Positions 1-10,226 of a stretch of DNA of 64,000 nt are shown here, in pieces. Origin of the DNA: Gadus chalcogrammus. Its lineage: Eukaryota > Chordata > Actinopteri > Gadiformes > Gadidae. Within the stretch, counting starts at the first letter, position 1. Each line of letters opens with the position of its first letter. Below the pieces are notes generated by a model. The model was not told the origin of the DNA. It worked only from the letters and a program-made list of their open reading frames with translations, and did no database searches. The stretch covers positions 35,182,136-35,246,135 of the forward strand of contig NC_079415.1 of the NCBI RefSeq assembly GCF_026213295.1. Reading direction: 5' to 3'. Position numbers and translations under genes: made by a program.

Positions 1-858
1 GACATCAAGCTCTGCAGAAATCAGCTAGTAACCCTTTGATTTGAATCAGGTGTGAAGGGGAAAACATGCCTATAATAGTGCGTTCCAGGTACACCCTTTT
101 GCCCGTAAATAACCAGCTATAACTGGGAGTACAAGAGGGTAGAAGGGGGCGAAAACACGGGTTCCCAGGAACGCACCATATGTATTTAGGATGAGTTTAA
201 CAGGTCAATCTCCTCATCAGTAAAACGCTAGAACTACTGCGGTCCAGTGGCCGGTAGAATACAGTTGTATTCGTTTGTTGTATGATGAGCAGACATTGTT
301 AAACATTGCATTCCCTTGGTATCCAAGCAGTAGAGATCAGTGCCTGTAGCCCCTTTGTTGAATTGTGCCCATTCTCGTGTGATGCCCCTTGCTTGCTGAG
401 ATGCACACTCGACTTACAGTGAGTGTATTTATAGGAATGAATGGGCGGCCATGTATTAGTCCACTGTCCTTTCTTTAATAGGTCCATGGTATTTACACAC
501 ATAACTGATGCTATCTACCTTAATATTAGCGACATTAACTTGGCTGTTAGCTGTAGCGCTAATGCTAAAGCAACATTATAATGCTAACAAGGTAACCATA
601 TACAGTACAGCAACACAATGATATGGCGTTAGTTAACTTACTTTTTCGAGGTTTGTCGCTGAGCCGAGGAGAGTTGGGACTGATCCAGACTTGATTTTCA
701 GACGTTGAGCAAGTCCAGCTCTGTATTGGCCCAAGTTGAGGAAGCAGCAGTCAGTGAAATGTTTGGCGCTGCCGTGTTCTTCTTCTTCTTCTTCTTGGGG
801 TTTTTCGGCGGTTGGCATCCACCTGCCGTGTTCTAGCAACGGGACGGCCATATGTTCC
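1..858. repeat. THAP-exon repeat family, copy 1
   Basis: Dispersed repeat rather than a gene. Bases 1-85 recur near 42056-42140, 225-330 recur near 33025-33130, and 415-858 recur near 42705-43010 and 59900-60210. On the minus strand, 633-770 holds the degraded end of a THAP-type exon ending in SGSVPT and NLEKVS, followed by a conserved GTAAGT donor. This copy lacks the N-terminal half of the domain and contains a short LINE-tail insertion at 781-822. No intact gene here. Confidence 0.6.
781..822 (-). mobile_element. Extremely 5'-truncated I-clade LINE tail
   Basis: A 42-bp insert reading TTC repeats then a GGGG..CGGCGGTTGGCATCCAC block, the same as the 3' tail of the LINE at 60220-60265. It is flanked by 12-bp direct repeats CTGCCGTGTTCT (769-780 and 823-834). 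The related repeat near 60175 has only one copy of that 12-mer and no insert, so it serves as the empty site. Confidence 0.8.
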
Positions 859-975
859 TGACCTCATCTGACTCCCGCGCTGTGTTTGTATCCAGTAGGC
901 GTGGCCTATGACGTATTGGCCCCGGCTTCCTCATCTGTCTAAAGATGCTGCCAGAGCCATAGAGAGAGAAGAATT
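859..975. other. Left flank of the Polinton, no gene seen
   Basis: Short unique-looking sequence between the THAP repeat and the Polinton terminus. An AGAGAG run at 961-970 resembles the outer sequence beyond the right end, so the true terminus may lie a few bases further out. I could not find a convincing 6-bp target duplication. Confidence 0.4.
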
Positions 976-1144
976 GCAACCATAGATATATATATTAACT
1001 AGATGCCAGTAGTTGATCATACGTACTGTTTGGTGCCATTCCTATCTGAACTCACTTCCGGTTGGGGAGGGGGTGGGGGTGAAGGGGGATCCCTATTCAC
1101 AGGTACCACTTCCTGTTTATGTTTTATGATGGGTCATAAACATA
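976..1144 (+). repeat. Polinton left terminal inverted repeat
   Basis: Reads inward from GCAACCATAG to TGGGTCATAAA and matches the reverse complement of 28954-29151. It has about 25 bp fewer than the right copy, next to the ATGCC at about 1005, plus a few substitutions. It contains a G-rich tract at 1049-1090. Confidence 0.88.
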
Positions 1145-1192
1145 GTTTAAAAAGGGGGCGACGGCTGCTGTAGGGTCCCCGCATTCATCAAG
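1145..1192 (+). promoter_or_regulatory. Putative promoter of the first Polinton gene
   Basis: A TATA-like TTTAAAA at 1146-1152 lies immediately inside the left terminal repeat and about 70 bp before the first ATG at 1220. Position and sequence are the only evidence. Confidence 0.3.
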
Positions 1193-1219
1193 TTGTCTGC
1201 AGTGTTCTTTTCATTCGAC

Positions 1220-2050
1220 ATGGACTGCTCATCAGAAGAAACCCGTAGATCAGATAGTGCTTTTTGGTTCTATAGGGGCCCTCGTACCCCGTCGCCATTG
1301 TCTTCTCCCGCCATGGACGACTCTGTGTCGAGCAATGAGGACATTGAAAACCAGATGCCTGATGGTATGTCCAACGATAGTACGCCTGTGTCTAACTATG
1401 TCAATAGTTGTGGAGATGCGGTACTGCTCAATGCTCCACTCAAAAGAACGAGGCCTGTTTTAGGCTTGAGAGACCGGAGTGCCGGGGATTCATTCACCCA
1501 CGTGGGCGAATACGGCTTGGAGTATGTAATATCATGGGTCGATGGCTGTGTTATTTTGAATGTTAAAGATTGTGCTACAGAGTGGCGGTTGAACGTTCAC
1601 GAGTGGAATTTTTTCTTGGAGAATTTATGCCCCATGCTAGACGGTGTCCAGGGTACATGGCATGCGGGAAGCCATGTATTCCATTGGACCTTTCAGTATG
1701 AATCGAGGATTCATCGCATGGATGCAAACTATCATACGAAGAGACCACAGGATTTCATTTTTTTCAGACGCTGTGTTGATACAGACGAGCTACCACAGTG
1801 CTATGATATGCATTGCATCGGTAGCTCTCCTCTACGCACCAGTGTTTTAGAAGCTGCTGATTATTTTGATAATGTCTTTTTCATGCAGTGGGCTGATCTG
1901 TCTGCACTACGTGGAATTTTTGCAGAGATTGATTCTATGGCTAAGACGAATGAAGAACCATGGAGCACAACTGATGATGAATGCCGAATGTGCCTGTTTG
2001 AGTCGTCTGGGTTTGATGAGGGGGTACATGGTGTGTTTGAGTATGTTTAG
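1220..2050 (+). CDS. Polinton gene 1, unknown protein (276 aa), weakly PC4-like core
   Basis: First gene inside the left terminal repeat. I chose the ATG at 1220; the frame is open upstream to a TTG at 1193. The first 75 or so residues are Ser/Pro/Asp-rich and probably disordered. The middle, around residues 95-140, alternates hydrophobic strands with a helix carrying EWNFF, which faintly resembles the strand-strand-helix module of p15/PC4 coactivators; this is an impression only. The C-terminal half is rich in Cys, Trp, Phe and acidic residues. No signal peptide or membrane segment. I do not recognise it; an early or regulatory role is possible from its terminal position but is inferred. Confidence 0.65.
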   Translation: MDCSSEETRRSDSAFWFYRGPRTPSPLSSPAMDDSVSSNEDIENQMPDGMSNDSTPVSNYVNSCGDAVLLNAPLKRTRPVLGLRDRSAGDSFTHVGEYGLEYVISWVDGCVILNVKDCATEWRLNVHEWNFFLENLCPMLDGVQGTWHAGSHVFHWTFQYESRIHRMDANYHTKRPQDFIFFRRCVDTDELPQCYDMHCIGSSPLRTSVLEAADYFDNVFFMQWADLSALRGIFAEIDSMAKTNEEPWSTTDDECRMCLFESSGFDEGVHGVFEYV

Positions 2051-2288
2051 GGTTATGCTAGCATTAGAAAATGTCAGCAATGTATAAGAAGGTGGAGGGT
2101 ACATGCTAGTAGTATTAAGGGTGTTTTATTTTCCTTTTTTTAAATGTGTTTTTGATAGGCTATACCTTATATTAATAGGTGTGTGTGTGTGTGTGTATAT
2201 TTTTTTATTTTCATATTCTAATGGTATATTTTTGATACGCTATGCAGCACAGGTCAATGGTGAACATGTGCAAAGTGGGGGTGTGGCT
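2051..2288 (+). other. Intergenic leader with TG run
   Basis: A T-rich stretch with a short TG repeat at 2180-2198. The reading frame of gene 2 stays open back to 2103, but that part encodes only hydrophobic, low-complexity sequence. It is more likely an untranslated leader or intron than coding. Confidence 0.4.
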
Positions 2289-2835
2289 ATGGAGACTGCT
2301 GATTTAAAGGATGTACAACCCGGACCCCACTGGCTTCAAGAGTATGCCGTCTATCTGACCGGATTGAATCTGACCTTCCTACACATCGGAGAGGATAGTG
2401 AGCTGGAGGTGGACCCTGCTATGAGAGATGACGGACGGCCTGTATCAATACAGATCCGTTTAAACCCTGCATCGTTAGCTGTTCTGCGATTTACCACGGG
2501 GCTCTGTGTGGTAGCCATCACCAGCCATCAGAAGCAAGCGGTCTGCTGGGGATGCCAGTGTGATTGTCCAAGTCAACGACGCCATTCATGCCTGCAGGGA
2601 GTGTCACATCATCACTACGAATCCCACTACCAGGACATTTGTGTTATCCTGGACAGACACCCCTTCCTGTTACTTTTAGAAACTGTTTTAAAGAAGACTA
2701 CAGGGTTGACTGTGTCCCCCGGAAAAATCTATGGTGTGGTCGAATCTTATCTATGTGATTTAATAGGCAATACCTATGATACCGAAAAACTGGATTCAAT
2801 GACCACCGAAGGAGTGTCCGATGAACATCTGCTTC
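2289..2835 (+). pseudogene. Polinton gene 2, unknown, interrupted by the ERV
   Basis: Starts best at the ATG at 2289, in a frame open from 2103. Residues include a Cys/His-rich stretch around 2540-2610 that could bind metal. Over about 2555-2665 a second frame also looks protein-like, so a small indel or a splice may be present. The frame is cut at 2835 by the 5' LTR. The bases just after the second target duplication (10145 onward) continue in frame for about 25 codons to a stop near 10224, so the ERV sits near the 3' end. Function unknown. Confidence 0.55.
2831..2835. repeat. ERV target-site duplication, left copy
   Basis: GCTTC directly before the TG of the 5' LTR; the partner is at 10140-10144. 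Confidence 0.92.
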
Positions 2836-3284
2836 TGTCGTGGAAATATCAATCATAACTATAAATATACAATCACATACAAATTATATTAACCTTGTTT
2901 ATATAATTATTACATTCTAAGGAACTGTATACATTCTCCCTGTAACTTAAGTTAATTCGTATTCAAGCTCCCACTGGAGCCAGGAAGTCTGGTTTTGTGA
3001 CCAGGCCAATCGACTGACTTCTTTGTTGTGTAAACTCGTTTAGAGCCAATTCTGTAGACATGTCCAATACCCACCCATTGTATTACAAATTGACTTGTCC
3101 TAAGGTCACTCCCACTTCCTTCCCACAATGTTAATGTTCCCTATAAGAATCTTGTGAATCTATTGTCTCGTCGAATGTGTTCGTGGTAAACTTTGCTGCC
3201 GGTACCTTTCCCATGATCATGCTTTAAGATTAAATCAAATATTTCGCTGTCCGACGTGTCCGTGAGAGAACTTTCTCTTCATCA
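2836..3284 (+). repeat. ERV 5' LTR
   Basis: 449 bp, TGTCGTGG to CTTCATCA. Likely TATA box CTATAAG at about 3139-3145 and a polyadenylation-type ATTAAA at about 3231. Compared with the 3' LTR I found a single difference (C here, T there, in GTTCYCTATAAG). Confidence 0.93.
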
Positions 3285-3286
3285 AA

Positions 3287-3304
3287 TGGCGTTGTCGGCA
3301 GGAT
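3287..3304 (+). other. Primer binding site, tRNA-Ser type
   Basis: TGGCGTTGTCGGCAGGAT, two bases after the LTR. Its complement ends in CCA preceded by an acceptor stem of the vertebrate tRNA-Ser type. The isoacceptor assignment comes from memory of tRNA-Ser 3' ends and needs checking. Confidence 0.7.
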
Positions 3305-5441
3305 CCCAATATGAGATCATCAGACTGGTAAGTTATGTTTCTTTTAAATGACTATCTTGCCATTCTGACCCTCTGACGGGATCCGGAATTTGGAAAATAG
3401 ATAAACACATGTGATTAGGATCTGACCTGGACCTTTGGAGGCGATTAGCACTAAAACAACTATTCAGCTAAAGAGTGGATAAGTGGACATAGTTGCCTGC
3501 CTTTGGTATGATGAATAGATAGAGATCTATTTCAAATAGGGCTGATAATTGCACCCACGGGAAGAAGTTATTTAATTTTGACCCGGACCTTTGCACCGTT
3601 TCTGCACTGACAGAAACGGTGCAAAGGTATGATGAATAGACAGAGATCTATTTCAAATAGGGCTGATGATTGCACCCACGGGAAAATCGATCTAAAAGCA
3701 TGAGGTTTCATTTAAATTCTTATTTAGGCGGAGGCTCTGTCTGATATTTTTTGCTAAAATATCCAAGAATTAGGAATCCCTACGAATTGATAATCCGTAC
3801 TACATAGGCATCAATGATCGGCCAGTAGTAGACTGTTACTACGAATGGAAAACTTGTGCCGTGCGAATCGTTAGCAAGATTTCGCTCTGCAGATTAACTC
3901 TTGTTATGTGACGAATGCAGGAATGTTGGCGGAGAACGTTTTGATTACTCTCAGTAAGGGTAGCAACCCTCCAAAGAACTACGTACATTACAAGAGTTAC
4001 GTTGGTGTGTTACAAATGAATGTGCATCCCAAGTAGAACCCATTCAGTAAGCCCAGTAATAAAACAGTTTGGGACCCCACATACGGCCAACCAGTGAATG
4101 CATTTGCTTGGACCTCACATGAATGGGTAATGTACGTCCCTCGGAAGTTATGCAATTCTGACCTCGGACCTTTGAACGTTTCTGTACTGACAGACCTTTC
4201 ACTGGTATGATGAATAGATAGAGATCTATTTCAAATAGGGCTGATAATTGCACCCACGGGAAGAAGTTATTTAATTTTGACCCGGACCTTTGCACCGTTT
4301 CTGCACTGACAGAAACGGTTCAAAGGTATGATGAATAGACAGAGATCTATTTCAAATAGGGCTGATGATTGCACCCGCAGGAAAACCAAGTAGGATGAAT
4401 TGAGTGGCCTCATGTTGTTTGAACCTGAATGAAATGTACATAAAATAGAGGAGCCTCCCAACCTAAAGACACCAACGACGGCGAAAAATTTGATTTAACC
4501 ACTGTTCAACTTTTCTTGTCATGTTACTAAACTTATTTTTTTTCAGAAAAGTGGACGAGTGGTAAAACTAAATATAATAGAAAAATAACGTCCGGCCTTT
4601 ACGGACGCAAACAGTGCCAGCAGGTAAGTATGGCACTGAAACAACTGAGGGAATAGGCCCCCCTCGGTTGTGAAAAGAAAAAATATATAAAGAACATCGT
4701 TGTGTCTCATCCCAATTGTTATGTTATGTATTTTTCGCGCCGTATTTCTATCCTTTCTTTCCATGCTTTGCTTTCATGTTGTCTACAACCTCTTGTAGAC
4801 CATTCTTCTTTCCACAGCGCTGGAGAAGCAGTTTTACGCCGTCCCGAAATTCGAAATGTATTTGAATGCGATTGTAATAGATTTACTGCTGAGTTGTATT
4901 AATATGATCTGAGAGATCGTATAGATTTTTTTTCAGATAAATAGCAATGCCCAAGGAACGAATACCCGAAAAACGTAGCAGTTCAGGACACTGATCCAGA
5001 ACCAGAGGACAATTCAACTCCACAGAAGTTTATTCTTCAAACAGGTTTGATTGACAAACCACGAGTGAGTACCCTGAAACTAACATAGAAATAAATAAAT
5101 CGGGCTCCTTTGAGACATTGACTTTACTCTGATTTACAAATTTGTACAAAATATATTAATATCATTCAGTTAGGTAACAATTCTTTGTTTCTTTATCAAA
5201 CAGATCTGTGGTCTCCATTTACGTTGAGTCCCACATGTTTTAAAATTATTAAATAACATTAACATAGCCTACTTTTAGCATTAAAGAATTCATGACGTAA
5301 AACTATAACCCAAGTGATTGTGTTTTGTTTCGTATATCCCTATCTGTTGTATCAGCTGTGTGTGTATTCCTTTATTCGTATTAATTTGTTTGTGTTTTCT
5401 TTCCAAAAGAACGTCTGACTCCCACAGTCATAAAGAGTAAA
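3305..5441 (+). other. Long untranslated ERV leader with repeated blocks
   Basis: Over 2.1 kb without a credible gene between the primer site and gag. A block of about 185 bp at 3500-3690 recurs at 4195-4385. Each contains a palindromic AGATCT inside a repeated ATAGAGATCTATTTCAAATAGG-type segment and a hairpin. The packaging signal would be expected somewhere in this leader. Confidence 0.6.
3590..3625 (+). promoter_or_regulatory. Perfect RNA hairpin in the ERV leader
   Basis: Arms TTTGCACCGTTTCTG and CAGAAACGGTGCAAA pair over 15 bp around the loop CACTGA. A second copy at 4289-4324 has one mismatch in the stem. It may be part of an RNA packaging or dimer element; function inferred. Confidence 0.5.
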
Positions 5442-7168
5442 ATGGGCGCCAATTCATCAAAACGGGACGCTAAGGTGACAATAACGGTATCTAAGCAAAT
5501 TAAAAAACGAGCGGAGGTGGTAAGAACTCGCTATGGTAAAAAAAAAAACGATCCTATAGTGCCACCAAGATCCCCCGCAGATATAGTCTTGAGGGAAGAA
5601 GGCATATACTCGGTCTTTCCATTTACTTATGATGTGTACGAATGGACAGATGGCTGTTGGCCAATAGGTGGTTCTTTTGATTCTTGCAAACTACAAGAAT
5701 TAAAAGAAACAATAACGTCTGGACCAGATCCGAAATGGGATTTTAATTACACACAGAATTGTTTAGATGCATGGATTCGCACTGCAAAACGACACCCAAT
5801 ACCGAAACCAGTTAAACAAGAAGTAACTCCAGAAATCGCGTCTAACATTTTCAAAAAAAAACTATGCAAATCAACCCAGATTGGCCAGAAGTGTATAGAA
5901 CAGCTCTGTTGAACATAACAGCAACTAGTAATGCAGAACATGTTGATAAATTAATGACTGAAATAGAGTTAACAGCCGCCGAAGTAGACGCTATTAAAAC
6001 AGCGCAAAACAACAGAAAAGACAAAACCGTCCTCGCTACACTTTGTGTATGGAGCCAACGTCAACTCGTTATAGACCTAAACAGATTGCAGAAACTAGCG
6101 CGTAAAGTAGGACTTTCCGTTAACCAAGACTGTACAGGATTGTTTCCCAAACTGCCCACAGATAACGGACTAGACGACACCGAACTCGCCGCAATAGCAA
6201 TCGCCACCCGAAAATCCATAGAATCGAATCAACTCGGTGCTTCAGGTACAGTGTCAAACGCTGCACCAACAATACCCATTACAACCTCTTCACAGCCGTG
6301 TCAAATTGAGCAATTTCCGAAAATAACAATAGGCGACACCGCGATATTGAAACCTTGGTCACCAAGTGAAGCGCAATCAATGGCCAAAGATGCTCCAGAT
6401 CCCCTTCGCGCGCCAACACCTTTTTTACATTGGTTGAATCAAATGTGTACAATTTACAGTCCATTACCAGGAGACCTGTTAATCATTCTAAAATTGGCAT
6501 ATGGTTCAAAATGGCAGTTAGTTCGAGAATTGTTTCATGTCCCTCAAAGAGCCGAATGGGGATCAGAAGAAAGGGGAAACAACATCTCCCTAGACATTTG
6601 GTTGGACACAGTCTGTGAAAGAGTGGTAAAAGCCGAAGCATCAAGTCAAGCTGACTTTTCCATTGTTACTCAGACCATACAGAAACCAGATGAAGCCCCC
6701 GTAGATTTTTCTCAACGTTTTAGACACATATGGGAGGAAAGCGCTGGAATAACAATGGACTCAAATATGATGTTTACTGTACAAACGTTTATAAACTGCC
6801 TTAACCCACAAACTCGCTCTCTTCTCATTCTAACTGATTTGCAATGGCAGGAAAAAACACTAACTCAACTAACCACCCAATTGGCTAATATGGAACGCTT
6901 AGGCATGTTTAAAGATAAAAAGAAAACTAACCAAAGTAACCATCAATCAGGAATGTTTGTACAGCACAACTACAAAGAACGGAACAAAAGACAGTTCCAA
7001 AAACAGACCCAGGAGTACGGAGAGCGTACTAATGAGAAGGACCGAGACCAACACAACTTTAATTCGAAAGAAAGTCACGTTAAAGATTTTAATAAAACAG
7101 AAAACCATAACCACAGCGACTGGTATGGAAATGACACACGTGACGAACCCCCCAGATGTTTTTACTGA
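5442..7168 (+). pseudogene. gag: ERV gag, frameshifted, stop inside the zinc knuckle
   Basis: The product starts MGANSS, a typical myristoylation signal for membrane-targeted matrix. The first frame runs 5442-5912 and the next from about 5860 to 7168; the change falls at a run of nine A at about 5851-5859. Capsid lies downstream, with a major-homology-type segment around 6670-6740 (Q, E, F and R spaced as in gammaretroviral capsids), then a basic, Asn/Gln/Lys-rich nucleocapsid. The single CCHC knuckle at about 7157-7195 is broken where a TGA replaces the second Cys position. The A-run shift is most simply a mutation, because retroviral Gag is not normally made by a shift inside its N-terminal half. 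Confidence 0.8.
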
Positions 7169-7329
7169 AAAAAGATAGGTCATCAGGAGAAATATTGCAG
7201 AAAGAAACACAGCGACGAGACCAAACCGTCGGCCCCGCCCACGGAACCAGTCCGCGCCCCCACACCATGAAGAACCCGCTACAACGCCCAGGTGAGTATA
7301 ATCATTACTAGGACCCCTTGGAGAAGGAA

Positions 7330-7700
7330 ACTACGATCCAGGCAACGCTTCTTCAACTGTCTTCCAGCCCCACCGAAAATCCAAAATACTCCGTGCAGGT
7401 AGGACAAAACCATTTTGAATTTCTTGTCGATTCTGGTGCTACAGTATCAGCTATTAACAAAACTGGTATTTTACAAGAAAGTAACCAAAACATTGAAAAC
7501 GGTTGGTATTGCTGGCATTGCGATGAGTGAAACAATATCAAAACCGGTTCCTACTATTGTATCACATGTCCCGTTGGAACAGAAGTTTTTAATCTCTCCC
7601 TCCTCTCCTGTTAATTTAATGGGACGAGATATGTTGTGTAAACTAAATGCAGTAATCTTTTGCACCCCGGATGGTTTGTTTATGCGAATACCCGATGATA
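7330..7700 (+). pseudogene. pro: ERV protease, frameshifted
   Basis: Retropepsin signature VDSGAT with the GAT codon at 7429-7431, and the matching C-terminal segment LMGRDML at about 7618-7640 in the next frame. The frame changes between about 7460 and 7500. Both landmarks have family-typical spacing, so the domain is whole apart from the shift. Confidence 0.8.
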
Positions 7701-8735
7701 AGTTGATTCAGGCTTCCCAATTGTTAACGCACACCGAAGTAACTACTGCTTACTTGTGGAGATTGTTAGGAAAACCTAGTGTTGAAATCTGCAGTATCGA
7801 AAACATTCAAAGTTTGTCTAAAACGTCCCCAAATCTCGCCGTTGGTCTAACACAGATGCTGCCTTTTGAAACCTTTCATTGTAATGCTACATTGTTTAAC
7901 GACGTCGTACCAATAGAATATCAACAGAAGACGTGCTCTTTTCTAAATCACGCTGATGCATTTAATCCTATCACGCAACTATACATTGGTCCGGCCGGTT
8001 GTGCTGCAGTTGTGTCTCTCACAAAAGAACAATTTTCTCTCCTTCACGACGATACAGTACCACACATCATACTAGCTATTTCACCAACACATACACCCCA
8101 AGAATTAGAAAACATGATTAAAACCCTACACAACACAGAACCCATTAGTTCATCAGCGACCTCTACAGGTATACTGCACACACTACAGTCTGACGGTTGG
8201 AGACTAGATTTGAAAACCCTATTGTTTGCGAATTCGAGTTGTACATTCGAAAAACACTCTCCAGCACCGTCTCCTGTTACAGTTCACCCCAGAGTTTATC
8301 GCAGGTACCATCTAAACTATGGGCCATGCATAAAAATCATGCAGGATTTGTAACCTCTTCACCATCTCTTAAAGTTACATTAAAGTCAGATGCTACTTTG
8401 ACTTGTACTCGACAATATCGTTTGTCCCCCGAAGCATTAGATAGAATTCAGCCGGTAATAACTTCTCTTTTATCTCAAGGTATTCTAAAGGAAACAACTA
8501 CTAGTCCTTGTAACACACCCATATTGCCCCTCCCGAAGCCAGGGAGACCAGATGAATAGAGATTTGTACAAGATTTGAGAGCAGTCCACAATTGCGTTGT
8601 TCCTATCACACCCATAGCACCAGACACACATACAATACTGTCATCAATCCCTTCAGATTCCACACATTACACAGTAATTGATCTGTGCTAAGCGTTTTTC
8701 TCCATTCCAATACCATCTGACAGCCCTACCCATGG
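7700..8735 (+). pseudogene. pol: ERV pol: linker and N-terminal reverse transcriptase
   Basis: Open in one frame to 8353, then in another to 8559. The RT fingers are recognisable from about 8310: SPCNTPILPLPKPG, then RFVQDLRAV after an in-frame stop at 8557-8559, then TVIDLC before another stop at about 8689. This is the gammaretrovirus-like pattern. Similarity ends near 8735, before the catalytic YxDD motif, so no active polymerase is encoded. Confidence 0.8.
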
Positions 8736-8789
8736 TTTTTATCCTAGTGATATGATCATGTTAAAGTCACTTAACCCAAATGTTCTCCT

Positions 8790-9152
8790 CCCCAGATGGC
8801 AAGGACAAATCCAGGTGTAACTGACCACGAGGGCTGCAGTCAAACTCCAAGGAAAACCAGAATGGATCCATGCAAGCCGATGCCGCCCAGCACTTCCAGA
8901 AGAGGAAAACACCAACACCTCGAATGGACCACCTCTACCGCGATCTGCATAATACTCCTGATGAGCCCAGCAGACCAATGCAACGCAACCACCAGCAACA
9001 ACGACCGACTCCCAACCATAGCGGAACCCCAGCTAACCACATCATCACACAACCAGTTTGCAAGCCCACTTGCTGCAGCTCAAACCCACTTCAACACCAC
9101 CAAGAATGGGCCACTTACTCCAATGAAGAGTTACCAAATGAAAAATGAGTGA
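8790..9152 (+). pseudogene. ERV integrase C-terminal end and possible env leader
   Basis: Immediately after the deletion, one frame resembles the C-terminal SH3-like end of a class I integrase (RWQG at about 8800, then KLQGKPEWIH at about 8842-8871). An overlapping frame to 9152 has a hydrophobic stretch (ICIILLMSP) followed by sequence that could be the signal region of env. No surface or transmembrane envelope domains follow. Confidence 0.55.
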
Positions 9153-9676
9153 CCTAACATGCTCGACATAAATTTTACTAATGTACATATTGATCATTTA
9201 CTTTTACTAATTTCTTTGAATTTACAAATTTTACAAATGTACATATTGATTACTTTATTAATGATTTATTTTTACTAATTTCTTTGACTTTCATTGTATT
9301 ACTTTATTAATGATTACTTTTACTTTTACTAATTTCTTTGAATTTGCAATTTTACTAATGTACATATTGATTACTTTCTTAATGATTTATTTTTACTAAT
9401 TTCTTTGACTTTCATATTGATTACTTTATTAATGATTTATTTTTACTAATTTCTTTGACTTTCATTGTATTACTTTATTAATGATTACTTTTACTTTTAC
9501 TAATTTCTTTGAATTTGCAATTTTACTAATGTACATATTGATTACTTTATTAATGATTGATTTTTACTAATTTCTTTGAATTTTATTCCTATTATTCTGT
9601 GTTTTAACTTGTTTTACCATCACTTGTAATCCTGTGACATAATATATCACCTGTAATAAGTGTTGATCTTATGATC
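9153..9676 (+). repeat. AT-rich degenerate tandem repeats replacing env
   Basis: At least four imperfect copies of a TTACTTTATTAATGATT plus TTTTTACTAATTTCTTTGA block between about 9180 and 9580. No protein-like frame. This lies where env would be. Confidence 0.7.
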
Positions 9677-9690
9677 AAAAAGGGAGGAAC
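9677..9690 (+). other. ERV polypurine tract
   Basis: AAAAAGGGAGGAAC directly before the 3' LTR, the expected plus-strand primer. Confidence 0.8.
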
Positions 9691-10139
9691 TGTCGTGGAA
9701 ATATCAATCATAACTATAAATATACAATCACATACAAATTATATTAACCTTGTTTATATAATTATTACATTCTAAGGAACTGTATACATTCTCCCTGTAA
9801 CTTAAGTTAATTCGTATTCAAGCTCCCACTGGAGCCAGGAAGTCTGGTTTTGTGACCAGGCCAATCGACTGACTTCTTTGTTGTGTAAACTCGTTTAGAG
9901 CCAATTCTGTAGACATGTCCAATACCCACCCATTGTATTACAAATTGACTTGTCCTAAGGTCACTCCCACTTCCTTCCCACAATGTTAATGTTCTCTATA
10001 AGAATCTTGTGAATCTATTGTCTCGTCGAATGTGTTCGTGGTAAACTTTGCTGCCGGTACCTTTCCCATGATCATGCTTTAAGATTAAATCAAATATTTC
10101 GCTGTCCGACGTGTCCGTGAGAGAACTTTCTCTTCATCA
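9691..10139 (+). repeat. ERV 3' LTR
   Basis: 449 bp, same length as the 5' LTR and identical except for one base noted by eye. Followed by the GCTTC target duplication (10140-10144). Confidence 0.93.
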
Positions 10140-10226
10140 GCTTCTGATACATGAAGCCATACAAATGTGGCGTCCTACATTGTCATTTGGCAAACCAAAG
10201 CCTGGTGGTGGTGGGTGGCGTTTATA

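Larger units (their letters stand above)
2836..10139 (+). mobile_element. Defective endogenous retrovirus (class I gamma/epsilon-like)
   Basis: A 7304-bp provirus with 449-bp LTRs starting TG and ending CA, a tRNA-Ser-type primer site, a polypurine tract and a 5-bp target duplication. It encodes an MG-starting Gag with capsid, one zinc knuckle, a retropepsin with DSGA, and the start of a gammaretrovirus-like reverse transcriptase. Most of RT, RNase H and integrase is deleted, and env is absent apart from a possible leader. Gag and protease have frame breaks. By contrast the LTRs differ at only one position that I saw, so the insertion is recent and was probably mobilised in trans. Confidence 0.9.

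Noticed and set aside
5851..5859. A-run in gag as a programmed ribosomal frameshift site
   Set aside because: It lies within the matrix part of Gag, where retroviruses do not shift frame; a simple indel in a homopolymer is more likely.
7166..7168. TGA in the zinc knuckle as a readthrough gag-pol stop
   Set aside because: It replaces a metal-binding Cys position instead of following the knuckle, so it reads as a nonsense mutation.
9180..9580. CRISPR-like array
   Set aside because: Degenerate AT-rich tandem repeats without unique spacers, in a eukaryotic retroelement.
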